NCBI GenBank assembly: GCA_030674155.1
Contig: CM060342.1
Coordinates: 4,098,832 to 4,118,831 of the forward strand
Origin: Stramonita haemastoma
Lineage: Eukaryota; Mollusca; Gastropoda; Neogastropoda; Muricidae
Length of the DNA stretch: 20,000 nt
Direction of reading: 5' to 3'
Each line of letters opens with the position of its first letter. The first letter of the stretch is position 1. The position numbers and the translations under genes are program-made. Of this stretch, positions 7,220-18,296 are shown piece after piece. Under the pieces are notes generated by a model. It saw only the letters and a list, made by a program, of their open reading frames with translations, did not search any database and had not been told where the DNA came from.

Positions 7220-9877
7220 CAAAAGTGTCGGGCTCTTTTCGGGAAATCTGTTTCAGACCTCATTTTTATTTCTTCTGAAGCAAAATTTTCAGGTGTTGAG
7301 CTTCTGAGAATATATTTGGCACATACAAGTTGTCGGTACTCATCAAGTGGTAACATTCCAATTTCGTTATATGTGTCAAGTGCAGAGGCATGGAATGGTA
7401 CACCTAGAGCCAGTCTGTACGCCTTACAGTCTACACTTTGAAGCTTCTTTAATAAGTACTTAGGTGCGCTAAAAAAGACTTCTTGTCCATAGGATAATTT
7501 AGATCTAATTAGGGAGGTAGAAAGATGTTTTAGAATTGTCATATCTTGTCCCCAATACTGCTTTTGTACAATTTTTAGCAGATTTAAACATTTTCTTCCT
7601 TTGGTTAAGATATAATCAATGTGGGCATTCCACGTTAATTTTGAAGTAAGAAAAACACCTAAAAACTTTACTAAGTGTTTATATTCAACTACGTCATTTT
7701 CAATTTTGAATACAGGTAAGTTATCTGGATTGCTACCATTGTTAAAAAGCATCATATGTGTTTTTTCTGTAGATAATTTTAGGCCATTTTCAATTACGTA
7801 CTTATTTAAGTTATCAAGGTCTTTTTGGTATAATTTTTTAATATAATTTAAAGACCTTTTCGATGTGTTTTGTTTCATGGTGACATTCATCCACATGCAT
7901 ATGTCATCTGCGTATTGGACTAAGGTAACATTCTGAGTTAAGCATTTAGGAAGATCATGTAATAGAATATTAAATAGAATAGGTGCTAAAACAGAGCCTT
8001 GTGGTAAGCCCATATCAAGATATCTAGGATCTGAATAGCTATTTCCTACCTTTACCTGAATGGATCTATTGCTAAGAAAGCTCTTGATATAATGATAAAC
8101 GTTGCCGGAAAGGCCAATTATCTTCAACTTACTTAATAATTTTGCATGCCAAACTTGATCATAGGCTTTATTAATGTCAAAAAACGTTGCAAGAACATTT
8201 TTTCTACGTGCAAATTGTTGTTTTATGCGTGTTGTAAGTTTAACTAGATTATCTATAGCAGATCTACCCCGCTGAAAGCCTGCTTGGTTGCTTGCAATAA
8301 TGTTATTTTTCTGGCAAAAGTATAATAACCTTCCAAGAACAACTCTCTCCATGAGCTTGCCAGTATGTGAGGTCAATGCTATGGGCCTGTAACTAGCTGT
8401 ATCTGTCTTGGGCTTTCCTTGTTTGTGGATTGGTACAACAATTGATTGTTTCCACTGGACTGGAATAACACCTTCAACCCAGCATTTATAAAAAAGCTTA
8501 TGAAGTAGAGTAATGAAATTTTCTGGCAAGTGCTTAATCATGTCATTGGAAATTGCATCAGCTCCAACAGATGTTTTCTTACTTGGAAGTGATAGAATTG
8601 CATCCCTCACTTCCTGGAGTGTAATTGGAGCATTGATATAAAGAGAGTTATCAGGCACTGGGTCTACATATTCTTTTTTTACTTCTTCTTCACTTCTGTA
8701 TGTTCTGTGTTTACCTGATAGACCCTCCTTACGCATGGTATTTGAAAACATTGTGGAAAATGCCTTGGCCTTTTCTGCACTTGATGGAAACTGTTTGTTT
8801 TTAAGAACAACTGGACATGACGGCAAGTTTATACCTTTTGTCATTTCTTTTAATTTAATCCATACTTTCTTAATGTCCTTATGATTTGTAATTTCACTTC
8901 TGCAAAAAGAGGACCAATACTGTTTTTTAGCTTGTGCTATAACCATGTTACAGTGGTTTTTGGCCTTTTTCTGCTCATCATGGTTACAAGGCGATTTGTT
9001 TTTTAGAAAAGCTTTATGCGTTAAATGTTTTCTATGTACAGCTTCTTCACAAGCTTGTGTCCACCAGACATTTCCTAAATGTTGACTAGATTTTACTGAG
9101 CGACATCTAGGAATACTGATATTGGCAGCTTGTAATATAATATTTGCTATTTCAGAGTACATTTGATCTATGTCGTAAGTATGTATACACTCTGTATTGT
9201 AAGAAGAAAGAATATGTTTAAACTTTTCCCAGTTAGCACGCTTATAATTGTATTTTGGAACTTTGTCCTTTGCAACATCCCATTGACATAATTGGTTATT
9301 GAAGGTTATAACAATAGGCAAATGGTCACTGCCTAAAGTATCTTTATGTGTTGACCAATCGCATTCAGGGACAAGTGTTGGTGATACTAAAGTTAGATCT
9401 ATTGCTGATGCTCTGTGACTTGAGACATCAGGTATTCTAGTCACGCTGCCGTCATTCAATAAATACAAACAAGAATCAACAATGTTTTCTACAAACCTGT
9501 TACTTGTGACAGAAAGGCAACCTTTATCCCAAAAGGGTGCATGTGCATTGAAATCTCCACCAATAAGCCACTTTTCGTTGTCTTGGAGATTATGGAGCCA
9601 ATCTGTATTAAGATCGTTGGGTCCTTTTGGCATGTACAAAGAAACAATATTTAGGATTAACTGATCATTAAACTTCACATGTGCTGCACATGAATGTAGA
9701 TCTGGGATGTTACCAGGTATTGGTGGAGATTTCACACTGTACACTATTCCTTCTTTAATGTAAATTGCTGCACTGATCTTTGTTAGCCCTTCTACTTTCT
9801 GATGTATAGGTGGGTAATAGAACCCTGGTAATCTGGGTATCTTATTTTTATTCACATTTAGGGATTGTAAAATAATG

Positions 9878-9879
<2 letters not shown>
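7219..9879 (-). CDS. LINE ORF2 part 1: endonuclease (truncated) and reverse transcriptase
   Basis: About 886 codons without a stop. The reading frame extends upstream to 10557, but that part is translated microsatellite and is excluded; I start at the AAC codon at 9879, where the element begins. The endonuclease shows GGDFN (about residues 107-111), SAIDLTL (about 148-154) and GSDHLPI (about 173-179), but its N-terminal strands are missing. Where the family has an LQE with the catalytic Glu, this copy reads LQS at the truncation edge. The reverse transcriptase spans about 420-720, with SYRPIALTS, NQAGFQRGRS, FFDINKAYD (about 556-564, first catalytic Asp), GLPQGSV (about 614-620) and YADD (about 646-649). 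The product would nick the target and copy element RNA into it. The intact RT suggests a fairly recent insertion, but without a 5' end the copy is probably immobile. It ends at TGA 7221-7219, overlapping the RNase H frame. Confidence 0.93.
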
Positions 9880-9946
<67 letters not shown>

Positions 9947-10500
9947 TATGTGAGTGAGTGAGTGAGTGAGTGAGTGAGTAAGTGTTGTGTGTGTGAGTGT
10001 GTGTGTGTATGCGTGTGAGTGTGAGTGTGTGAGTGTGAGTGAGTGAGTGAGTGAGTGAGTGAGTGAGTGAGTGAGTGAGTGTGTGTGTGTGTTGTGTGTA
10101 TGCATGTGTATGGATGTGTGTTTGTGTGTATATGTGTTGTGTGTGTGCATGTGTATACATGTGTATACATGTGTGTGAGTGTGTGTATGTGCGTGTGTAT
10201 GTGTGTGCATGTGTGTGCATGAGTGTGTGAGTGTGTTTGTGAGTGTGTGTTTGTGTGCGTGTGTATGTGTGTGAGTGAGTGTGTGTGTATGTGAGTGAGG
10301 GAGTGAGTGAGGGAGGAAGTGAGTGAGTGAGTCAGTGAGTGAATGAGTGAGTGAGTGAGTGAGTGAGGGAGGGAGGGAGGGAGGGAGGGAGGGAGGGAGG
10401 GAGGGAGGGAGGGAGTGAGAGAGAGAGAGAGTGTGTGTGTGCGTGCGTGCATCCGTGCGTGCATGCGTGCGTGCGTGCGTGCGTAAGTGCGTATGTGTTT
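9879..10500 (+). repeat. Compound microsatellite: (TG)n, (GAGT)n, (GGGA)n, (GTGC)n
   Basis: Pure (TG)n to about 9938, then GTGA/GAGT tetranucleotides (9953-9980, 10040-10080, 10270-10365), mixed GTAT and GTGC sections, (GGGA)n at about 10366-10413, a short (GA)n and (GTGC)n to about 10485. On the minus strand it is open in several frames and gives His/Thr or Ser/Leu runs, which are artefacts. Confidence 0.95.
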
Positions 10501-10823
10501 ATGCGTGCGTGGGGACTGTCGTGTTTCTTTAAGTATATTATTATCCCTTTCAAGCATTTTGACCGGGTTTTTTCTGTTTGTTTTTTGCTTGGGAGTGATT
10601 TTTTTTTCAGGAACAGTTGGCAGAGAAGGGGGGTGTGTGGGAGGATTGCTAGGGGAGGGGGAGGGGGAGAGCGGGGAGGTAGAGACCTAAGGAAGAACGA
10701 CAGGGAACATGTCAGGATCGAAGAAGCGTGTGGGTGCCTCTTTCTCTCTGTCTTTCTCGTGCATGTAATTGCTCATGTCACGGTTGTATTGAGTATGGAT
10801 TTTCTTTTCGATTTTTGTCTCAG

Positions 10824-10827
<4 letters not shown>
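10501..10827. other. Mostly unique sequence, no gene seen
   Basis: T-rich then G-rich sequence with a short GGGGGA-type stretch at 10630-10680. Open frames are extensions of the flanking microsatellites, and I recognise no conserved domain. Confidence 0.5.
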
Positions 10828-10914
<87 letters not shown>

Positions 10915-10924
10915 GGGGGGGGGG
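10828..10924 (+). repeat. (GT)n ending in an 11-nt poly-G
   Basis: About 83 bp of pure GT followed by TTT and 11 G (10914-10924). Confidence 0.95.
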
Positions 10925-11034
10925 TTACATTGGTGAAGGAAGGTGGGGTTGGGGGCGGGTGGAAAGGGGAGTAGAAAGGTTGGTGACAAGTTTTGTGTTT
11001 GTATACCCTCAGTAGGAATACTCGTAATCGTATT

Positions 11035-12175
<1,141 letters not shown>

Positions 12176-12243
12176 TCTCTGATTTGACATCTCTTTCTCC
12201 AAAGATGTATTGAACCACTATTATTGTCACTCAGCTTTTGTCA

Positions 12244-12355
12244 CTCAGCTATTATTGACACTCGCTCCAGAAGAAAACGTCATCTTAAACAGGAATCGAA
12301 CCCAGGTCAGCAGATCACGAGCGCAATGCGCATCACTCTAACCAACCAGGCTTCC
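12244..12355 (-). repeat. tRNA-like SINE head (Pol III A and B boxes)
   Basis: On the minus strand, GGTTCGATTCC (12302-12292) is a perfect tRNA B box (T-arm). About 45 nt upstream, GGTTGGTTAGAG (about 12348-12337) resembles the D-arm/A box. The intervening sequence folds only poorly as an anticodon arm, and the expected T before the anticodon is missing, so a functional tRNA is unlikely. A tRNA-derived SINE or decayed tRNA pseudogene is the better reading. Its downstream body (below about 12290) runs towards the end of the LINE remnant. Confidence 0.55.
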
Positions 12356-12359
12356 CCAC

Positions 12360-12690
12360 CCCCCTTCCCCACTTTTAAACGAAGTACCTTCTTTTTGCAT
12401 TATTCACTAAGGATAAACGTTCCCCATACAACTGCCTGCCTTGCAGTTGCTCGATGTCAGTTACAAAATCTGCATTGCGTAAGATGTTCAGCACAGAAAA
12501 TTCGTAACGTTGTTATGTATGTGTCCAGATAAACCTGCATTAACCTGAAAGCAGATGCACAAAAACTCATGAAAGTGCTACAGGAAAACCTCAGATAGCT
12601 GAAGCATCGACTTCAAAAGGCCTGCAGGCAGAAAACAGGGCTGTGCCATGTCCCCTCTCCTCTGTACACTTGCTCTTGACAGGGGCAGAG
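12360..12690. other. Unique sequence, no gene seen
   Basis: No long open frame, no recognisable domain, and no obvious match to other parts of the window. Confidence 0.45.
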
Positions 12691-12696
12691 AAGCAG

Positions 12697-13005
<309 letters not shown>

Positions 13006-13169
13006 GCTGTGTGTAGATAGAGAACACTGCAAATGGTGTGTGTGCTGTGTGTGCATGACACCCCAACACGTGTGACATCAGCGCTGACGTGATTTTCCCC
13101 AGTGAAGGAGGCTGAGAGCAGGCGTGTTGGCGGAAACGTGACGTCAGGCTGTCACCAGAGATGAGAGGC
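13006..13169. other. Unique spacer with CRE-like and E-box palindromes
   Basis: Contains CACGTG (13067-13072), AGCGCT just after 13079 and the full cAMP-response palindrome TGACGTCA (13139-13146). No promoter or transcript is otherwise indicated, so this is an observation of motifs only. Confidence 0.3.
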
Positions 13170-13300
13170 AGTGGAAAGTGGAGCGCTTTGAAAACTCCGT
13201 TAGAAACGGTACAGCCATGCACGGCTTCAGTTCTGATCAGGGGATTGCTGAAGGCACAGAGCAGGGTGGGAGAAGGAGAGGAAGATGGAAGGAAGACAAC
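13170..13300 (+). pseudogene. LINE C-terminal tail, upstream half, leading into the minisatellite
   Basis: The frame reading IAEGTEQGGRRRGRWKEDN (about 13244-13300) matches TILQGTVQGGRNRGRPRKRWEDN in the LINE tail at 15784-16043, and a CTG.AAGGCAC stretch is shared at the DNA level. Similarity further upstream is weak. The minisatellite starts at the RGRWKEDN codons. Confidence 0.6.
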
Positions 13301-14583
13301 ACGAAGGAGAGGAAGATGGAAGGAAGACAACAGAAAGAGAGGAAGATGGAAGGAAGACAACACAAAAGAGAGGAAGATGGAAGGAAGACAGCATGAAGGA
13401 GAGGAAGACGGAAGGAAGACAGCATGAAGGAGAGGAAGATGGAAGGAAGACAGCATGAAGGAGAGGAAGATGAGAGGAAGACAACATGAAGGAGAGGAAG
13501 ATGGAAGGAAGACAACACGAAGGAGAGGAAGATGGAAGGAAGACAACAGAAGAGAGGAAGATGGAAGGAAGACAACACAAAAGAGAGGAAGATGGAAGGA
13601 AGACAGCATGAAGGAGAGGAAGATGGAAGGAAGACAGCATGAAGGAGAAGAAGATGGAAGGAAGACAACACAAAAGAGAGGAAGATGGAAGGAAGACAGC
13701 ACGAAGGAGAGGAAGATGGAAGGAAGACAGCATGAAGGAGAGGGAGATGAGAGGAAGACAACATGAAGGAGAGGAAGATGGAAGGAAGACAACATGAAGG
13801 AGAGGAAGATGGAAGGAAGACAACATGAAGGAGAGGAAGATGGAAGACAGCACGAAGGAGAGGAAGATGGAAGACAACACGAAGGAGAGGAAGATGGAAG
13901 GAAGACAGAATGAAGGAGAGGAAGATGGAAGGAAGACAACATGAAGGAGAGGAAGATGGAAGACAGCACGAAGGAGAGGAAGATGGAATACAACACGAAG
14001 GAGAGGAAGATGGAAGACAACACGAAGGAGAGGAAGATGGAAGGAAGACAACACGAAGGAGAGGAAGATGGAAGGAAGACAACACGAAAGAGGAAGATGG
14101 AAGGAAGACAACACAAAAGAGAGGAAGATGGAAGGAAGACAGCATGAAGGAGAGGAAGACGGAAGGAAGACAGCATGAAGGAGAGGAAGATGGAAGGAAG
14201 ACAGCATGAAGGAGAGGAAGATGAGAGGAAGACAACATGAAGGAGAGGAAGATGGAAGGAAGACAACATGAAGGAGAGGAAGATGGAAGGAAGACAACAT
14301 GAAGGAGAGGAAGATGGAAGACAGCACGAAGGAGAGGAAGATGGAAGACAACACGCAGGAAAGGAAGATGGAAGGAAGACAGAATGAAGGAGAGGAAGAT
14401 GGAAGGAAGACAACATGAAGGAGAGGAAGATGGAAGACAGCACGAAGGAGAGGAAGATGGAATACAACACGAAGGAGAGGAAGATGGAAGACAACACGAA
14501 GGAGAGGAAGATGGAAGACAACACGAAGGAGAGGAAGATGGAAGGAAGACAGCATGAAGGAGAGGAAGATGGAAGGAAGACAA
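13272..14583 (+). repeat. 31-bp (and 27-bp) polypurine minisatellite
   Basis: More than 40 tandem units of about 31 bp containing GAGAGGAAGATGGAAGGAAG then ACAACAC/ACAGCATGA, with 27-bp variants lacking one GGAA. The + strand is almost all purine. It has higher-order structure: 13743-14035 recurs near 14217-14510 (offset 474 bp) and 13356-13480 recurs near 14107-14231 (offset 751 bp), including diagnostic variants such as GAAGACGG and AATACAACACG. Unit lengths not divisible by three leave several frames open on both strands; none is a gene. Confidence 0.95.
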
Positions 14584-14665
14584 CATCTCAGACTGGACAG
14601 ACCTTAGGCTGAGTGACTTGCAAAACGTAGACAGAAAGATGGAGAGGGTTGGTTGTCAAGTCGTG
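14564..14665 (+). pseudogene. LINE C-terminal tail, downstream half
   Basis: The frame starting RWKEDNISDWTDL (from 14567) and ending RVGCQV matches RWEDNISKWTGL to GTGCQV in the LINE tail at 15896-16005. It is continuous with the last minisatellite unit, so the array and this half are one sequence. Downstream it passes into pentamer repeats at the GTCAAGTC position. Confidence 0.8.
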
Positions 14666-14755
14666 TCGGGTCGGGTCGGGTCGTGTCAGGCCAGGCCAAG
14701 CCAAATCAGGTCAAGTCAGGTCAGGTCAGGTCAGGTCAGGTCAGGTCCAGTCATT
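14666..14755 (+). repeat. Pentamer array (GTCGG / CCAGG / GTCAG)n
   Basis: About 90 bp of 5-bp units drifting from GTCGG through CCAGG/CCAAG to GTCAG. It starts directly after the GTCAAGTC end of the LINE tail, a likely seed. Confidence 0.85.
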
Positions 14756-14851
14756 CTTCTTATCAACAGATTTGCTATCCATGGCAATCTGCTATCCGCG
14801 GAGACGAAATATCGTGTGATGTAACTACATCGTCCCAAATATAATAACGCC

Positions 14852-14957
<106 letters not shown>

Positions 14958-15280
14958 TGTGTGGAGATATGCCCCTGTGTCCACACACCCCTGTATGCTT
15001 ACGTGAATGAGCGGCTCTTTAAAACATCTATTTTATCTTAACACGTGCGTATACAAAAAATAAATTAGCTCCTTCAAGATAAGTTTTGTGTTTATTTAGA
15101 TGAGTATGAAAAACCCCATCCTAACATCACTTAGACTCGATCCCTCGATTTGCACCCTCAGCATCATTTTATTCCAAGTTGATCACTCTGTTCACATAAT
15201 TGTTATTTTCATCACGACTGAACCTGCAAAAAAGTCTTCAGATACTTTTCCTCGTCGTGGTCGTCGTCGAAGAATTTCTG
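14958..15280. other. Unique AT-rich sequence, no gene seen
   Basis: Short open frames only. A CGTCGTGG/CGTCGTCG stretch at 15251-15268 precedes element X copy B. Confidence 0.45.
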
Positions 15281-15337
15281 TTGTCTGACATAGGAACGAA
15301 CATGCGTTGTGCTGCCGTATAGAGCCTGACATGGCAG
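15281..15337 (+). repeat. Element X, copy B (core only)
   Basis: TTGTCTGACATA, ATGCGTTGTGCTGCCGT and AGCCTGACATGGCAG match copy C at 16794-16853 in order and spacing. The terminal palindrome is degraded. Similarity fades on both sides. Confidence 0.7.
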
Positions 15338-15387
15338 ATAGATACCTTTCGGCAGACCAGAAAGAAAAAGAACTGAATAAAAGTGAA

Positions 15388-15430
15388 GGGGGGGGGGGGG
15401 GGGGGGGGGGGCACACACACGCACGCACAA

Positions 15431-15461
<31 letters not shown>

Positions 15462-15582
15462 CACACTGACATACGCACACACGCATGCACACACATTTGC
15501 ACAATTATGCACACACATGCATACACTCAGACACACAAGTGGAAGCACACAAACACGCGCACGCACGCACGCACGCACACAT

Positions 15583-15660
<78 letters not shown>
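15388..15660 (+). repeat. Poly-G (24 nt) joined to (CA)n
   Basis: 24 G (15388-15411) pass directly into CA-rich sequence with CGCACG interruptions, then about 70 bp of pure (CA)n. Confidence 0.95.
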
Positions 15661-15661
<1 letters not shown>

Positions 15662-15783
15662 GATTGTTCAAATTTTTTCCTTGACTTCATATTATTCTTT
15701 ACGATTGATAGGTTTTCATAAGGAGCAATGGTTTGCTGGATTCTGTTATGCACGTCTTCGTTGCTTAAGTGGTCTCAATCAGT

Positions 15784-16043
15784 AAATGAAGCGTAAACTT
15801 CAATGGTACGGGCATGTCGCAAGATCAAAAGGACTAGCAAAAACAATACTGCAAGGCACTGTCCAAGGAGGAAGAAATAGAGGCAGACCAAGGAAGAGAT
15901 GGGAGGACAATATCAGCAAATGGACAGGTCTAGAACTCAACAAAGTTTTCAGAAAGGCAGAACAGAGAGAGAAAGGTATGGAGGGAACTGGTTGTCAAGT
16001 CTTCAGGGATGCCCCCATTGTCACCAGATTAAGGGATAGATAG
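15784..16043 (+). pseudogene. C-terminal tail of a LINE endonuclease-reverse transcriptase
   Basis: An 85-codon frame with the signature LINE tail: KRKLQWYGHVARS, GLAKTILQGTVQGG, RGRPRKRWEDNIS and KWTGLELNK, ending in a short RLRDR tail and a TAG stop. It is the extreme C-terminus of an ORF2-type protein; RT and endonuclease are absent. A stop sits just upstream (about 15782). The stop codon and last codons are formed by the first units of the following (GATA)n tract, as expected if that repeat is the element's 3' tail. The same tail, split by a minisatellite, lies at 13170-14665. The clade is not resolved. Confidence 0.85.
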
Positions 16044-16099
<56 letters not shown>

Positions 16100-16101
16100 A
16101 G

Positions 16102-16176
<75 letters not shown>

Positions 16177-16178
16177 AG
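16031..16178 (+). repeat. (GATA)n and (GA)n microsatellite
   Basis: GATA units from the LINE stop codon, an internal (GA)n at about 16065-16095, then about 80 bp of pure GATA. Probably LINE tail sequence that expanded. Confidence 0.95.
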
Positions 16179-16184
16179 CAGGCA

Positions 16185-16699
16185 GACCGACAGACAGACA
16201 GATCGATCTTATTCTCTGAGTACAGTTTTCGATCACGTCTTGTCGTGGCATACCAGGGTGCATTCTGAGACATTCTGGATGAAAGAGGTGTGGAAGTGCA
16301 TTAGGTCAGAAAAGCTTAATCTGAATCATTCAAGGGGGTGGGAGTGGGGGTGGGGGCAGAATCGGCGGTTCTTAAAGCCTCAGATTACCGCTCTAAAACT
16401 GCAGTCTGAAAACGTTGGCTGAGGTCAGCAGTGACTTTCGTTTCAGGAGATGTGCCTTTGCTTCACCCCTCCCCAAGTCTGGCTGACTGTTTGGGCCCCG
16501 CCACTTGCAGCCAGCTTCCTCCACTCCGCTCCTCGCCGTTCTTTATCTTTTCTCAGTATGTCGTTGCACGCAAAGCCAGACAACGCCACTCTTTACTGCT
16601 GTCTTTCCCATCGTATTCCCTGTCTGCCTCTTCGTCTCCCTCCCCGAGATGTTCATTCGGGAGTAAACTAACGTAGAACTCTATCCAGCTTCATTTCCC
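16185..16699. other. Unique sequence, no gene supported
   Basis: An 81-codon frame at 16431-16676 is GC-balanced and not repetitive, but is rich in Ser/Pro, matches no family I know and has no splice or promoter context. I do not call it a gene. Confidence 0.4.
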
Positions 16700-17130
16700 T
16701 GTCTTGAGACTAAACCTGCGTGTCGTGTACACATTACATCTGCTTAAAAAAAAATTTCTTTCCTCTTTGTCAAACGCTCAGACAGCATCCATTGTTGTCT
16801 GTCATATGAGCGCAAATGCGTTGTGCTGCCGTTAAGCGCCTGACAAGTCAGGCCCTGCGCTTCCGCCTTTGGTGCGGTATGGGAGAGAATTGTTATGTTT
16901 CACGTCTTTCTAGAAAAACAAAAGGCAGGAGAATGGGCCAAGATGGCATAACACAGACAACAAAAAAGAGGTGACATGAAAAAGGGAACGAGGCAGAGAC
17001 AATGAAAGGAATACAAAACAAAAAAGGGAAGTTTTAGTAGAGAATTTGCAGAGGGTGGGGATGCTATCTGTACTGACAGACTCCCAGTATCCCTACAGGG
17101 GGGGGGGGGGGGGGCATGGATCTGTCTTGC
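16700..17130 (+). repeat. Element X, copy C (no satellite)
   Basis: This copy is continuous where copy A is split by the satellite. Order: CCTGCGTGTCG, A run, CTCAGACAGC, TTGTCTGTCATATGAGCGC (satellite-like), GCTGCCGTTAAG, palindrome GCCTGACAAGTCAGGC (16838-16853), GTCTTTCT, AAAAGGCAGGAGAATGG, GTGACA, GGTGGGGATGCTAT, TGACAG and CAGGGG. It ends around a 17-nt poly-G (17098-17114). No protein is encoded. Confidence 0.7.
17098..17114 (+). repeat. Poly-G tract (17 nt)
   Basis: Lies at the position where copy A of element X has CCCC-TTT-GGGG (3316-3332), so it probably grew from a short G run in the element. Confidence 0.85.
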
Positions 17131-17266
17131 AGAGGGGTAAAGGTCAGCTGTGGAAGAACGATGACAGGCGGTACCCTGCACTGCACTGCACTGCACTGCC
17201 CTGCACGCCATCTGCGATGTCAAGACACGTAGTGAAAATGTCCGTGCTGCGTCCACAGGAGTTTTC

Positions 17267-17430
17267 AGAGAGAGAGGGAGGGAGGGGATGGAGGAAGGAG
17301 GGCAGAGAGAGAGAGAGGGAGAGAGAGAGAGACAGAGAGACAGAGAAACAGAGAGGGGGGGGGAGGGGGAGGAAGAGATAGAGACAGAGACAGAGACAGA
17401 CAGATGGAGACAGAGACAGAAAGACCCAGA
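17267..17430 (+). repeat. (GA)n / (GACA)n polypurine-rich tract
   Basis: GAGAGG, GACAGAGA and GGGGGA units over about 160 bp. A short TGCAC pentamer run lies upstream at 17176-17200. Confidence 0.9.
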
Positions 17431-18296
17431 GGAAATGATCTCTCCAAATCTAGTCAGGGTCCACGATTTACGATGCAATATATATATATATTGCTTATCA
17501 CTTTGGGTCGAGTTTTCAGCTGTTTTTGATTGAAAATGATACATAAGGAGTGTAGTTAAATAATAAATTGTAAGATGCTTTTTGACCCGGGTCTGCGCAG
17601 TTGAAGGTCGTCTTAATTCAGTTAAGGACAGGAAATTCATGTAACGACATCACAGTTGTATTCGTAGTTTGACAAGATTTTCGTAGTTTGAAACTAAGGA
17701 CAAGGATTCAAGTATCTGCTGAGGTGTGCCATCCAAGGGATGAAGTCAAGTCAAGTCAAGTCAAGTCATGTTAGAAATTAAGTCGGCAACTATGTTCGTG
17801 TAAAATGTTAATCGTGTACAAAGGAAGAAAGTTACTGTTTTGGGTGGATTTACTTCCAAAGAAAACACTGGACATTTTGCGTCAAATACTTTTTTCATAA
17901 AGTATATTTTACATTAACGTAAGTAATGATTTTAGCTGGGTTTCTTTTGTCATGCAAAAATAGCAGCAAAAACAAAAACAAACAATAAAAACCCAACGGC
18001 AACAACAACAAATAAACAACAACAACAACAGCAAAACACGGAAACCTAAATCACGAACAACTCCAGTTTTTGTTGCTGTTTTTCTTCCAAAACAACGTTT
18101 GTGATTCCTATTTTATTGACGATTTGAATCTGAATTGGTTTTAATCTGATTTTTTTCTTTCGTTTTGTTTTTCTTTTCGTCGTCTTGTCCTTCCTCTACT
18201 CCACCCATTTTCAAATTCATTTCATTTTAAGAAATCAATATTCACTGGTCTTAGGATTTGTGAAAATGTAAGCGGATTCAATAAATAAGGTTCTCT
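17431..18296. other. AT-rich unique sequence with small repeats, no gene seen
   Basis: Includes a short TA run at about 17480-17491, five AAGTC pentamers at 17745-17769 and an AAC-rich stretch at about 17960-18030. No open frame of note on either strand. Confidence 0.5.

Noticed and set aside
9880..10557. N-terminal 226 residues of the long LINE frame (His/Thr and Ser/Leu runs)
   Set aside because: Pure translation of microsatellites; the element begins at 9879.
12285..12355. Functional tRNA gene
   Set aside because: A and B boxes are plausible but the anticodon arm pairs poorly and the base before the anticodon is not T; better explained as a SINE head or pseudogene.
16035..16178. Cluster of GATA transcription-factor sites
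   Set aside because: A simple (GATA)n tract at a LINE 3' end; motif matches are a by-product of the repeat.
16431..16676. 81-residue non-repetitive open frame
   Set aside because: Length is unremarkable by chance, there is no known domain and no splice or promoter context.
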